Positions 10,051 to 21,682 of a DNA stretch of 64,000 nt are shown here, piece after piece (the first letter of the stretch is position 1; the number at the start of each line of letters is the position of its first letter). The stretch is from Carnegiea gigantea (lineage: Eukaryota; Streptophyta; Magnoliopsida; Caryophyllales; Cactaceae), in contig JAKOGI010000416.1 in assembly GCA_029747015.1 (NCBI GenBank), forward strand, positions 420,001-484,000, in the 5' to 3' direction. Position numbers and translations under genes: made by a program. Below the pieces are notes generated by a model. The model was given only the letters and a program-made list of their open reading frames with translations. It was not told the origin of the DNA and made no database searches.

Positions 10051-11508
10051 TGATAGTTTTGAGAGTACACGAACACAAGAGGGGGGTGAATTGTGTTGGC
10101 CGATTTTTCAGAGTTTTTGGGAACACCCTCAAGAGCAGTTCGGATAGAGTGTTTGCAGTGAACCAGAAACGAAATAGCAGTGGAAAGTAAACAAAATGCA
10201 CATGGTGTTTTTATGTGGAAAACACCTCTGGCCCAATTGAGGTGAAAAACCACGACCTACCCCTGTAGGATTTTCACACGCTTCCACTATACGGGCCAAA
10301 TACGTTACAGAAGTAACCTACACCGTTACAAATGTAACACTCATGTAACCATCTACCCCAAGACAAGTTACACCACGTCCAAAGTCTCCCTAAACTTGGA
10401 CACACTCAATTCTCACTGATAAAAAGAGAAAATGAAATGAACACCTTACTTTAAGTGCTTCTAAATAAGCGAGTGTAAGGTACAACTGAGCGCCTAGTAT
10501 GCCAATGAAGAAGACTCGACTTTTGCATACACTTTGAAGGTTTTTCTTTCTGAAAATATGACTCACAAAGCACGTTTTAATCCCTTGAAAAACCGTGAGC
10601 AATGCTGAGGTAGAAGAGTTTTTTAAATACGAGAGTATAAGTGGGATAAAACAATATTAAATATTTATGTGCTTATACCGCAAGACTTGGTAACTCACCC
10701 ACTAACAGCTTGAACCGCAAGGATAAATGAGTACCATAAATTTCCAACAGTTAAGCCCATAATTTTCTCCACCTATTAGCCATATTCTAAAAATAGGAGT
10801 TGTTTTACTTGGTGAAAAATTCACCCTAAAAAGTAGGCTAAAAACTCTCCATAATATTTTTTTCAAAACCAAAAATAACTCTTTTGGACTCAACGGCTAC
10901 AGAAGGTATATCTCAGACATTTTAAAACCGTTAGCCCAAAAATCAAGGAAAAATCGTGAAATTCAGTTTTGGTTTAAAAACACTCTGAACCCTGTTCCCA
11001 GAACTGGTCTGAGACAGTGTTCTGAGATATCTCAAAAACCATTTAAAGTAAATGTTGAATCAAGACCTTCTAATTAGCATAGTGATAAGAATCTAAGAGA
11101 ATAAAATAAGTACCAAACTAATGATTCTTGTTAATCAGCTGGACAGCTTGTATATGATTTGACTTGTCGCTCCAAATGCTTTGACGCTTCTCAGAATTGT
11201 TCCTTGAGCTGTTCTGAAGTACTCTATGTTCTTTGATGCTCCTTGGGTCCTTGCCAGTCAGCTGCTCTGAAGAACTGTTTCTAGAACGGTTCTAAAACGA
11301 TGTTCTGAAACACATGTACTTTTCAGCAACTGTTCTAAGACACTGTTCTCAAATACTTATTAATCAAGCAAGATATTTCAAAAATGTTTTCCAGATCCTG
11401 TCAACAACACATAACTCAAGCACAACCATATAGAGGATTACATTTGTGTTTGTTATCATCAAAGCCTTATATAAGTATGCGGTCAATAATTTCCCAATAG
11501 GGTCAACA
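10051..11508 (-). repeat. Sirevirus 5' LTR
   Basis: This 1458-bp LTR has TG/CA ends and pairs with 1130-2591. The right boundary is set where similarity to the other LTR stops (minus strand begins TGTTGACCC) and LINE coding sequence begins at 11509. Confidence 0.9.
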
Positions 11509-12024
11509 TTGTAGCTCTCTTATGGGACGACACGGTACACCTCTGAGTCCTATCCTCCTCCCTTAACCATATGGATGCTACTATTTGTTTGGGGGGCGAT
11601 GATATTAATTGGCGTTTCACTAGTATATGCAGCTGGCCCAAGAATCAAAATAAATGGAGAACGGGAAGTATGATGGCCGATCTTAATACGCACTCAAACC
11701 TTCCTTGTCTAGTGGCTGGCGATCTCAACGAGATCTTTTACAACAGGGAGAAGAAGGGGGGCCTACGAAGCCCCTCTCGATGCTAGACGACTGTTACAAC
11801 ACATTCCTAGATGTGGGCTTCTTTGACCTCGACTTCTCAGGTTATGAATGGACCTGGTGCAATTTTAGAGAAATGGGATCACTGTGGAAGACCTTCTTGA
11901 TCGATTCTGGGGCAATACTGATTGGTCGCTTTTGTTTCCAAGTGCCCAAGTCTCTGACATTGATTTTGAGGCATCCGAGCATCTTGCTATACTCCTCAAA
12001 TGTCGACCTAAGGAGGGTACAAAT
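11509..12024 (+). pseudogene. LINE ORF2 endonuclease domain (part)
   Basis: The reading frames give INWRFTS with a Trp-Pro-rich continuation, then CLVAGDLNEIFYNREKKGG, the conserved Asp-Asn-containing loop of LINE apurinic-type endonucleases (exo/endo/phosphatase fold), followed by LDFSGYEWTWCN and, in another frame, the SDIDFEASEHL-type end. At least two frameshifts are needed to read through. In a live element this enzyme nicks target DNA for target-primed reverse transcription. Confidence 0.85.
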
Positions 12025-13494
12025 TGTTGAATCAATCTTATATAAGGTTTTGATGATTACAACCCAAATGTGCTAATTATGCTTGGCTTGAGTTGAGTGC
12101 TAGAATCATATGATGAGATAGATTGCAAATATCCTGGAGATCAGTTCGAAATATCATGTTTGATGCTATGTGATAAAAGTGTATGTTAAAAGCGACAGAA
12201 GTTGCAAACACTCTGAAGAACAGGTCAAAGAAGCTGAAATCATCAAAGTAGATATATGCGCACATCATCAGCAGAGTACAAGAGTTCTTAGAATCTTAGG
12301 GCTAATTACTGGTTATATTTGTCTAAATTCTTGTTAATATGCCAAAGAAGAACTTGACTTAACACTTACCTTGAAGGAATTATTTAAGCTGACTCAGAAC
12401 ACTGCTCAGAACAATTGAGCAAACAGATCTGCAGTGCTCTGAGGGCAGCGACTGCAAAAATCGATTTTCAAAGATTTTCAAGAGTTTGCCTACTACTAAA
12501 ATTCTTAATATATTTAGGATTGATTTTCTGATAATATTGTGTTTTAGAAAGAGTACTTTCCTAAATAATATTGGTCTCCTAAAAGATTTTTCAAAAGATT
12601 TTATCTTATCCTTAAAAGATATGATTTCCTAAAAATATAAATTCTTGAAGGATTTAATTCCTTTTAAGATACTAAGTATTTTCAGAGTTATTAGGGAAAT
12701 CAAATCCTTGCGGGTATATAAGCACTCGCCTCTCATCTCTTCAGGTAAGGTTTTTCAAGCGTTTTCATGATTGATCAAGTGTTAAAACTGCTTTTCTGAG
12801 TCTGAATTTTTCTGTGAGAAAAACCTCCAAAAGTGTGCACTTTATCGAGTCTTCATTATTGGCATAATAGGAGTTGTATGGTACCTTATACTCATCTTAT
12901 TTAGAAGCATTTAAGTAAGGTGTTTTTTATCTCTTTTCCGTCATCGTGATTAGAGGTTGTGCAAGTTGTTGGACGTGGTCTCTTAGGGGACGTGTGGACA
13001 TTATGTCCGTGAATATTTGTCCAAGTTGGACGTGGTCTCTTAGGAGATGGTGGACGTGTGTCCGTGTGAGCTTGTCCAAGTCTTGAGAGAACTTGGATGT
13101 ACGTTTGTAACTAGAGTCTTAGGTGAGACTAAGTTATGTGTGTGACGTTGTCGCGTGTGTTACATAGTGTAACGAACTTGGCCCGTGTTAGTGAAAGTAT
13201 TTGTTGAAATCCTACTGAGGTAGGTCGTGGTTTTCACACCTCCATTGGGCCAGAGGTGGTTTTCCACGTAAAATTATTGTGTCTCCTTTATTATTTCCGC
13301 AATTACTTTCGCTTCTGTTTCACAGAGAACACGCATTCCAATCACTTCTCACGAGTGTTCTGAAAGAAGTTTTGTTTCTGTCTCACTAAAAACACGCACT
13401 TCAAACTGTTCTCACGAGTGTTTCTGAAACAATTCGAAAAATTAGTAGACACAATTCACCCCCCTCTTGTGTCCTTGTGTGTTTAAATCTAACA
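12025..13494 (+). repeat. Solo LTR of a Sirevirus-like element inserted in the LINE
   Basis: The 1470-bp segment begins TGTTGAATC and ends AAATCTAACA. In the opposite orientation it resembles the Sirevirus LTRs above at both ends, for example the TATAAGGTTTTGATGATTAC region and the terminal CACAATTCACCCCCCTCTTG. It has no internal region. Flanking 5-mers CAAAT (12020-12024) and AAAAT (13495-13499) form a target duplication with one mismatch, and LINE coding resumes after it. A TATA-like GGGTATATAAGCAC lies near 12713. Recombination between the two LTRs of a full element is the likely origin. Confidence 0.88.
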
Positions 13495-14796
13495 AAAATG
13501 TTTCTAGGAAGAGCCATTTTCATTTTGAGAACATGTGGATCACCAAACCCTCATGTATTGAAATTATTAGCGGTGCCTAGACCACCTCCTCATCGGATGA
13601 TGCCGTACGCAATGTTCTGGAAAAGGTTGAAGCATGCAGCACTCGATTGAGCAAATGGAATTGTGAGACTTTTGGAAACGTGGGCAAGGAGATTAACAAA
13701 CTGGAGCTGCAACTTAAACATGAGCGGGATGCCATGACCAGGTGTGAACTCCTCAAGAAAATCTGGGATTGGCAAAGCAAGGAGGAAATAGTGTTGGGGC
13801 AAAGGGCTAGGTCGGATTATCTAAAACATGGAGACTCCAACACGTGCTAGTTCCATACTAGAGCCAATATGCATTGAGCCCGTAATTTTATTGATCACCT
13901 AGTGGATGGAGAAGGAAATAAACAAAGAGACTCTCTGTAGATTGAAGCTATTGTTATTAACTCTTTTTCTGACCTTTTTACTTCTTCGTATCCCACTGGA
14001 ATGGAATATGTTATTAATTGTGTTTCCCCTTATGTCACTAACGATATCAATGAAGCTCTTTGCAAGCCTTATTTGAAGTTTGAAGTTGAGCTAGCTATGA
14101 AACAAATTCACCCCCATAAAGCTCAAGATCCTGACACATTGAATCCATTCTTTTTCTAAAAATTTTGGGACTTAGTGGGTGACAATGTCTCTGCAGCCGT
14201 CCTTGCTATACTCGATAGACATGCTATACCCCCGGGCTGAATCATACATTCTTGGCTCTCATTTCTAAACGACCCCACCCAGACTCTATTACTGATTATA
14301 GTCCCATAAGTCTCTATAATGTGATCTACAATTGGTTACATAAGTGATCTCTAATCGCCTGAAGCCTTCGTTGCCTGTCATCATCTCTGATGAGTGATGC
14401 CCAAAGTGCTTTCATTCAAGGCTGACTCATCAGTGACAATATCTTCACTGCCCTAGAAGTGCTACATGCTATGCGCTATGAGTCTAGTGTTAGTGGAGCT
14501 ATGGCACTCAAACTGGACATGGCCAAGGCATTTGATCATGTGGAGCGATCTTTTCTCTCAGGTATCATGTTGCACATAGGCTTCTGGGGTAACTGGGTCG
14601 ACCATATTATGCGATGTGTCAAATCCACTTCATTCTCTTTCCTCGTTAATAGATACCCATACGACCACATTATCCCTAGTAGACGTATCTAACAACGTGA
14701 TTTGCTTTCCCATATTTGTTCTTATTCAGTTCAGAGGGTCTCCCGGGTTTGCTGAGGCAATCAGTTCAAGAAGGTGCCCTTTTTATTTATCACATC
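13495..14796 (+). pseudogene. LINE ORF2 linker and reverse transcriptase (first part)
   Basis: After the solo LTR the LINE continues with HFHFENMWITKPSCIEII, the usual linker, then SKWNCETFGNVGKEINKLE and EEIVLGQRARSDYLKHGDSN. The RT proper includes LKLDMAKAFDHVERSFL (14504-14560), the first catalytic-Asp block, and the RQGDPLSPYLF-like block near 14690-14730 in a shifted frame. Several stops and shifts are present. The block ends at the next insertion, where the flank ACATC (14792-14796) is duplicated. Confidence 0.87.
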
Positions 14797-15428
14797 TGTA
14801 GGCACTGAAAATTTATCCGTCCCGTACCAAAATTAAATTAAATTAGTTAATTGGGTTAATCCTTTTAATTATTTAATCAAGCCCAAAGACTGACAATTCA
14901 AGCCCAAAATGAAGCCTAAGTGGCTAGCAAGTCCGGACTCAACCAAAATTCAAGTCAAAGCCCAAACTAAAGTTCAAGACGACTACCAAGTCAAGTCACG
15001 GCCTAAAGCCCAAATGAAGTCATGGCGCGGTCAAAGTCAAAGTCAAAGGTCAAAGTCAAAGACCTACATCGGCTCACAAGTCAAACATCCGATCAAAATT
15101 TGAGGCGACGACCAATCGGTGCTCAGTACGAGGCCGGGAGACTCCTAAGTCAAAGTCAAAGTCAAACAAGTGAAAGTCAAAGTAGTCTAGGGTAAAGCCT
15201 AATTGAAAGGCCCAAAACCCTGGTCAAAGCCCAAAACCCAAGTCAAGGCCTGTCTTGACTTTCAAGGGGGAGGCTTTCCTATAAATAGCCCCCTACTCCC
15301 ATAATTCAAAAGGTTAGAAAATCTATCCTTGAAAGAAAAAGAATCAGAGGATTGTATTCATAGAGATTGTACCCAATTCAAATCAATTGAATTCTATAAA
15401 AATTCAATCTTTGTAATTTGTGATTGCA
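14797..15428 (+). repeat. Solo LTR of a Ty3/gypsy-type element inserted in LINE RT
   Basis: The 632-bp segment runs from TGTAGGCACTG to GTGATTGCA and is flanked by perfect ACATC duplications (14792-14796 and 15429-15433). It has a TATA box (TCCTATAAATAG, about 15278-15289) and many CAAGTCAAAG-type repeats. Start, TATA context and layout resemble the LTRs at 34320-34989 and 39804-40477, so it comes from a related plant gypsy family. Confidence 0.9.
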
Positions 15429-16587
15429 ACATCTGCAGTGCAGCACCTGTAATTTCCCACCTATTATTTACAGATAAGACTCTCATTTTTTACGGCGCAG
15501 ACCTGAGCCAGGCCACTACTATTAAGAATGTCCAAAACCAGTATGAAGCTGCCTCTGGTCAGAAAGTCAATTTTACCAAGGCCGATGTTGTCTTCAGTAA
15601 GGGCGTTCCAACTACACGCCAGAATACCATTACACTATGCCTCGACATTCGAGAGGTCCTCTCCTATGAAAACTATTTAGGACTCCCATGGTGGTTCGTT
15701 GCTCCAGGAAGAAAACCCTTCTTTTCGTCATCGACCGCAATAGAAAGAGGATAGCGGGTTGGATGGGTAAACTTGTCTCCTGGGCGGGAAGGAAGTGCTA
15801 ATCAAAGTTGTTGCTCAGGCTATCCCGACTTATGCCATTAGCGTCTTTAAGTTCCCGACGAATCTTTACCATTCCATCTAAACCACTGTCAACCGATTTT
15901 AGTGGGGTCATCGACAGGAAGACAGGAAAATCCATTGGCTAGGAAGCTCTAAACTCTGTGTTGGTGAAGAATATGGGGGTATAAAATTCAGGGACATGGC
16001 TGCGTTCAACAATGCACTACTGGTTAAGCAGTTTTGGTAGATAGTTAGGTTGGGTAATATGCCGCTCGCCTCACTTCTTCGTGCCAAGTACTTCCTAGTT
16101 GGTGATATTTTTGGTGCGTCCCTTAGCCCCAAGACGAGCTTCACTTGGCGGAGCATCTTTGGTGATAAAAACCTCATTGTTTGCGGCTCCCGTTGGATTG
16201 TAGGCAATGGTACCTCGTTGGATGTCTGGGAGAGTCACTACATGCCATGTCCCATTTCCTTCCGTGTTATTACTCCGAAGTTTACCACTCGGCCTCACCT
16301 TCAGGTAGCGGAGGTCATCGATGGGGCGAATGTCTCATGGCATGATGATTTGATAAGAGAACTCTTTTTGCCAATTGGTGTTGATATCATTCTCAACATC
16401 CCTCTATGCCCCGCTTGGCCCTACGATAGACTTATTTGGGACTACAGCAATGATGGATCCTTCACTATTCGTTCTGTCGATCATCTCCTTATTCGGGAAA
16501 CCATTCGGTCCAGCAGCCAAAGCTCATCAACCCTTAGTAATGACATGCGGAAGTCCATCTAGAAGCTTAATGTCCCTCCTCACATAC
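15429..16587 (+). pseudogene. LINE ORF2 reverse transcriptase (second part) and zinc-binding region
   Basis: The frame resumes with ISHLLFTDKTLIFYGAD, which corresponds to the catalytic (Y/F)ADD block, here FTDK with the second Asp lost. YEAASGQKVNFTKADVVFS and NYLGLP follow. Further on are the thumb and connection (KVLIKVVAQAIPTYAIS, HWLGSSKLC), then the region before the zinc-binding RT domain (SRWIVGNGTSLDVW, IWKLNVPPHI). Stops occur at several codons. It ends at 16587 where CATAC is duplicated by the copia insertion. Confidence 0.87.
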
Positions 16588-16879
16588 TGTTAAACTTTCT
16601 GGTCATGAGCACATCCTTGATCATGATTAAACATTCAAAGGGATTGCAAGAGATTCGAGAGAGCAGCAAAGAGAGAGAGAGAGAGAAGAGAATTATCTCT
16701 CTGTTATTTTTCCCGTATTTTCCTAAATGATAAAATCTTGTTTTTATATACATTGGCTGTGAGAAAATATCTTCCTAACTAATCTTGTAACTAATCTTGC
16801 CAGCTCAGCTAAACTATCTTTCATGTTGCCTTTGTTTCTTTTCTTCTTCTTGCTGCTTCTAGGAAGGAGACTTCCAACA
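16588..16879 (-). repeat. Copia 3' LTR
   Basis: This 292-bp LTR runs from TGTTAAACTT to CTTCCAACA. It matches 21543-21870 except mainly in an AG-repeat tract, which has 8 units here against 27 in the other LTR. On the minus strand the short purine-rich tract GCTTGAGGGATG abuts it at 16880-16891. Confidence 0.93.
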
Positions 16880-18390
16880 CATCCCTCAAGCGTGGAATGT
16901 TGAGGCAACATGCCAAGCTTGTCCAAAAGATTCCAATGCTGCTGCAATGGGAGGATTTTGGTTAAAATGTCAGCCAGCTGGGAGTGTGTAGGAAGATAAC
17001 TCAATTGTATCAGTTCTTCTAAGACTTTATCTTTGGTGAAGTGGCAGTCAATTTCAATGTGCTTTGTATGTTTGTGAAAAACAGGGTTACAGGCAATACG
17101 TAGAGCAGACTAGTTGTCATAATGTAGGGTGATAAGTTTAAGCTTGGAGACACCTAGTTCTTCAAGGAGGTTGACAAGCCATGTAACTTCAGCAGCTGCC
17201 TGTGCCATTGCTCTATACTCAGCCTCAACTGAAGATCTGGTAATTGTTTCTTATTTCTTTGATTTCCAGCTGATGGGAGATTTGTCCAAGAGAACCACAT
17301 ACCCAGTCACTGACCTTCTACTTATTAGAAAGGATGCCCAGTCTGAATCAGAGTATGCTATGACTTTAAGGGAGTCAGTGCCTCTAAGTAAAATGCCCTG
17401 ACCTGCAGTCCCAGAAATGTACCTGAGGAGGTGATCTAATGCTGCCATATGAGAAGAAGTGGGCTGCTGCATGAATTGAGTGAGGGTCTGAACTGCAAAG
17501 GAAATGTCTGGTCTTGTGTTGGAGAGGAAATTCAATTTTCCAATATATGTCCCGTGTGAGGTAGGATCTTCTATAGGCACCCCAATGTCGGTGGTAAGTT
17601 TGTAGTTTATGGGTAGTAGTGTAGCAGTTGGTCTATCATATACGTGACTAGATTCTCTTAGTAAATCTTGGGTGAACTTTCTTTGAGTAAGGTTGACACC
17701 ATCATGATGGTGAGCGACTTCAAAACCCAAGAAATAATGAAGAAATCCCAAATCTTTGATACCAAAAGCAGTGTTTAAACCTTGCTTAAGGTCTTGAATG
17801 ACAGTTGGGTCTGAACCTGTCAAGAGAATATCATCAACATATACTGCTACTATGGTTAGATGCTGGGCTGAATTTTTGAGAAAACGGCTGCATTCATTTT
17901 TGGATTGTGTATAGCCCTGAGTTTTGAGAAAATCAGGAAGTTTGGCATGCCATTGTCTAGATGCTTGTTTAAGGCTATACAAGGACTTTTGCAGTCTGTA
18001 TACTTTATTGGCAGGGTTAGGGATGCCTTCAGGCATCTTCATATATACCTCTTCATGCAAATCCCCATGTAAGAATGCATTGTTGACATCAAGTTAGTAT
18101 AGGGGCCATTTTCTGGCTGCTGTAAGTGCTATAATTGTTCTTATGGTGGTCATTTTCACCACAGGGGAAAATGATTCAGTGTAATCAATCCCTTCTTTTT
18201 GTGTATTGCCTCTAATAACTAGTCTTACTTTGTACCTTTCTAAGGATCCATCAGCCTTTAGATTAATTTTGTAGACCCATTTAGAGCTCATGGCTCTTTT
18301 GCAGGGGGTTAAATCCACTTCAGTCCAAGTATGATTTGCTTGTAATGCATCAATTTCAGCATTCATTGCCTGTACCCAATGAGGTGACAA
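16744..18390 (-). pseudogene. Copia reverse transcriptase and RNase H
   Basis: RT starts with MNAEIDALQANHTW and WVYKINLKADGSLERYK (18390-18094). One stop, TAA in place of a Gln codon near 18093, separates this from LDVNNAFLHGDLHEEVYMKM. The catalytic motif VYVDDILLTG is intact near 17830. RNase H follows with RRSVTGYVVLLDKSPISWKSKK, then in another frame EAEYRAMAQAAAEV and the typical end SYLPTHSQLADILTK at about 17000. Two or three lesions in an otherwise whole domain make this fairly well preserved. Confidence 0.88.
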
Positions 18391-18437
18391 AGCAGCTTCT
18401 CTATATGTGTTTGGCTCATATAGATGGTCAACCTGAG

Positions 18438-19616
18438 TTATTTGCTGTTACTGAACTGATGTAAATGCAGAGAATGTAACCAAGTTGCACCAATGTTGTG
18501 TAGTAGAAGCTTGAGATTTTGGTTTGTGGGTACAAACATAATCTTGCAAATAAAATGGAGGTTTGGAAGTTCTAGTTGATTTTCTAGTGGTAGTTTGGGG
18601 AGGAGGGAAGTGTTGTGCAGTTGAGAAACGATGTGAAGGAGAGTTATGTTGAGAAGATATAGGAGATGATTTGTTCTAGGAAGAAGGGTTGTCAGTACAA
18701 GTTCTAACATCTGAAGAAGTAGCTGAGAAATCAGGTTGAGGGAGAGAGGTATCAGATGCTAGAAATATGCTATTAGGTAGCACAGTGTCAGAGGAAGAAA
18801 GTTTTGAGTAGGGAAAATGTTGCTCATGAAATATGATATCCCTGCTATAGTGAATTCTTCTGGTCACAAGATTGTAGACCTTATATGCCTTCTTGTTCAT
18901 GGGATATCCTAGAAAAATACATGGATGTGCTCTTGGTTCAAACTTGCTTCTCCCAGCCCTTAAGGTTGATATGAAACATAAGCAACCAAAACTCCTTAGG
19001 TGTTCATAGTTAGGCTACTTGTTGTATAGGAATTCATATGGTGTTTTAAAACCAAGCATAGAATTCGGCAATCTGTTAATTAGGTACGTAGCTGTCAAAA
19101 TACAATCTCCCTAAAACTTGGTGGGAATCTTGGATTGAAACATCAAAGCCCTAGCCACTTCTAATAATTGCTTATGTTTTCTTTCTATCACTCCATTTTG
19201 CTGTGGAGTATCCACACAAGATGTTTGATGCACAATACCCTTGCTGCTTTTAAATGCTAGAGCACGTTGGTCACAAAATTCTTGACCATTATCAGATCTA
19301 ACAATCTTCACTTGAGCACCAAACTAAGTGCCAACAAATGCAATGAAAGATTCTAACAAATGAAAAGCACTGCTTTTATTTGGCATCAAAATATCCAAGT
19401 AGCCCTAGTGTAATCATCCACAATAGACAAAAACAGTTTGTAACCATCATAGGTAGAGACCCTATAGGGACCCCATATGTCCACATGTAGAACTTCAAAG
19501 GCTGCAGTTGCTCTACTTATACTTGAGGGAAAAGAAGCTCTATGGTGTTTAGCTTGTGGACATATACTACAAATGCTACTGGGTGCTTTGCATGGCAGTC
19601 TTTGTATGTGTGTCAT
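18438..19616 (-). pseudogene. Copia pre-integrase and integrase
   Basis: The segment has CSICPQAKHHRASFP (pre-integrase zinc ligands), then the DDE core: Asp in FEVLHVDIWGPY (about 19495), Asp in [10 protein letters not shown] (about 19290) and Glu in [15 protein letters not shown] (about 19190). A short gap with stops lies around 19312-19385. The C-terminal part continues with [20 protein letters not shown] (18900-18840), the usual module before the Ser/Pro linker, which is in a shifted frame to 18438. Confidence 0.87.
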
Positions 19617-19796
19617 ATGCTGAGAAGAAGGATGTCCCAGCCTATAATGGCAAAGTTCTGAAATAGAAAGACAAGAAGTGAATTGTCTCTACTATTGCTA
19701 TACTGATGAACTCGAATGGGCTGCAATAAAAGGCTTGACCAAGTATAATCTCCCATTTTCTTCACCAAGGACCACCTTCTTGTGCTTCAAATGGTC

Positions 19797-20063
19797 CTAT
19801 ATGTAGCATGAATTAGGGGTAAATACTATACTAGTAGATAAGTGCTTGGCTAACTTACTTGCTGAAAGTAAGTTAAATTGAAAATCTGGCACATGTAAAA
19901 CATCTTGTAATGTTAGGTTTGTACTCAACTCAACTCTACCAATGAGTTTAATCTGGACCTTCTTCCTATTTGACATTGTTATAAAGCACCCTTGTCTCAT
20001 TAGAGTGTATGATTTAAACAAATGTAGATGTGGAGTTATATGGTTAGTAGCTCCACTATCCAC
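19797..20063 (-). pseudogene. Copia aspartic protease
   Basis: MDSGATNHITPHLHLF is the copia protease active-site block, followed by VELSTNLTLQDVLHVPDFQFNL, the usual end of the fold. It lies between the zinc knuckle of gag and the pre-integrase region. A stop ends the frame at 19797. The duplicated CCACTATC just upstream (20050-20075) is a small local expansion. Confidence 0.85.
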
Positions 20064-20343
20064 TATCCACTATCCAGCTCAGCTCAGGTTTTACAGACAA
20101 CAGGCAGAATGACTTGCCAGCCAAGAAACCAGAATGCTGACTTGGTATATTGGTGGTAACCTCCATATTTTGCTTGCTTAGGAATGCCAAAACTTGTTCA
20201 TATTGTTCTGCTGTCAAGGTATGATGTCTTGATGTTTGATTTGAAGTAGCATTTTGACAGTCAGATGTTGAATGAGATTACTAAACTGTGGCAGCTATTC
20301 TTTTGTCTTGATTTGACTGACTTCTTATCCTTTGCAGTTTGAA

Positions 20344-21171
20344 GCACTTTTCTATAGTATGCCCTAACTTCTTGCAATAATTGCACTACACATTAGATCT
20401 TCTTCCACCAGAGGAAGCATTAAAGGGCAGAGAATATTGCAAGTTGGAATGGTTAGCACGAGTATATTAAGGAGGATTCAAAAAAGTTCTACTCGAAAAC
20501 TGTTTCCTTTGATTTGCCCAGAAAGCAGTAGCTTTAACATCCATTTGAATAGGAGCAATGGAATTCTTAATTTCCTTTTGCTGTTCTTCTTGCAAAACAA
20601 TGCTACAAGCTTGACTCACTGATGGCAAGGGATTCAGCATCAAAATATTACTCCTTACATTCAAACCTACCAAGAACTGCATTAGCTACTGTCTTTCTAT
20701 AAGTTTTACAGCAGAACCAGTAGATGGACATGCACATGGCTCTACCAAAACTATATATTCATCCCAAAGCTGTTTGCATTTAGTGAAATATACAGAAATA
20801 GACAAATTACCCTGAGAAAGATTGCTCATCTCTTTTTGTAATTGGTAGATCTTTCTGCCTTGATTGAAACTGAACCTTTGTGATAAGTCTTTCCAAATCT
20901 GTGCAGCAGTAGGAGTGTAGATAATACTGGCTGCAATGTCTTTTTCAACTGAGTGTAATAACCACGATATAACCATAGTATTACACCTTTCCCACAGAGG
21001 CAACAATGGTGATCCATCTCCAGGTTTCTCATAGGTACCATTCACAAATGACAACTTATTCTTTGCTCTAAGAGCTACCTCACATGACCTCTTCCATTGA
21101 CCATAATTAATTCCACTGAGAGGTTCATTGGTGAGACTGCAATTGGGATTATCAGAATGATGAAGATACAA
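20344..21171 (-). pseudogene. Copia gag
   Basis: Gag begins with NEPLSGINYGQWKRSCEVAL, followed by RCNTMVISWLLHSV and QIWKDLSQRFSFNQGRKIYQ, a plant copia gag resembling PF14244. The main block ends at 20686 with a stop and frame change. The C-terminal zinc knuckle CNYCKKLGHTIEKC is intact at 20344-20385 but has a stop immediately upstream. Confidence 0.87.
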
Positions 21172-21530
21172 AATATGTCCAAGATCAAGTGAATAGTTGT
21201 TTAATGGAATTTGATTCTGTTCTGTTTGCTATGTTTGAGCCATTCTTATAAATTTTGTCAAACACGAAACAAGATACAAGTATCTTTGTACAGAGGATTC
21301 AAGAAAATCAATAGGCTCAAAGAATGAATCAAAAAAAATCAATCAACAAACACTTTATAGCTCCTTAGGAATTCCAGAATTTCAATTATAAAAATCAGAA
21401 AGCTAGATATCGAGAATGTTGAAGAGAGAGTAATATTTGAAGAATAAAAAAAAAAAAAACAACTGAATTGATGATACTCAGCTCTGTTAATCGAGAAGTA
21501 GAGAATGGAATTTGCAGAACCTGATCGCTG

Positions 21531-21542
21531 GCTCTGATACCA
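21531..21542 (-). other. Copia primer-binding site
   Basis: The minus strand reads TGGTATCAGAGC directly after the LTR end, complementary to initiator-Met tRNA. Confidence 0.9.
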
Positions 21543-21620
21543 TGTTAAACTTTCTGACCGTGAGCACATCCTTAATCATGATTAAACATTCAAACGAATT
21601 GCAAGAGATTCGAGAGAGTA

Positions 21621-21682
<62 letters not shown>

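Larger units (their letters stand above)
1130..11508 (-). mobile_element. Sirevirus-type Ty1/copia retrotransposon, degenerate, minus strand
   Basis: This is a nearly complete element of about 10.4 kb, a normal size for Sireviruses. In transcript order it has a 5' LTR (11508-10051), an initiator-Met primer site, gag with zinc knuckle, a coiled-coil segment, a second zinc knuckle, protease, integrase, a truncated RT fused to RNase H, an extra ORF after pol, a polypurine tract and a 3' LTR (2591-1130). The order protease-integrase-RT-RNase H is that of Ty1/copia. Stops, a frameshift and an internal RT deletion make it non-functional. The right flank, beginning TTGTA at 11509, is LINE endonuclease sequence, so the element or tandem inserted into a LINE. 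The matching left duplication is outside the window. Confidence 0.88.
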
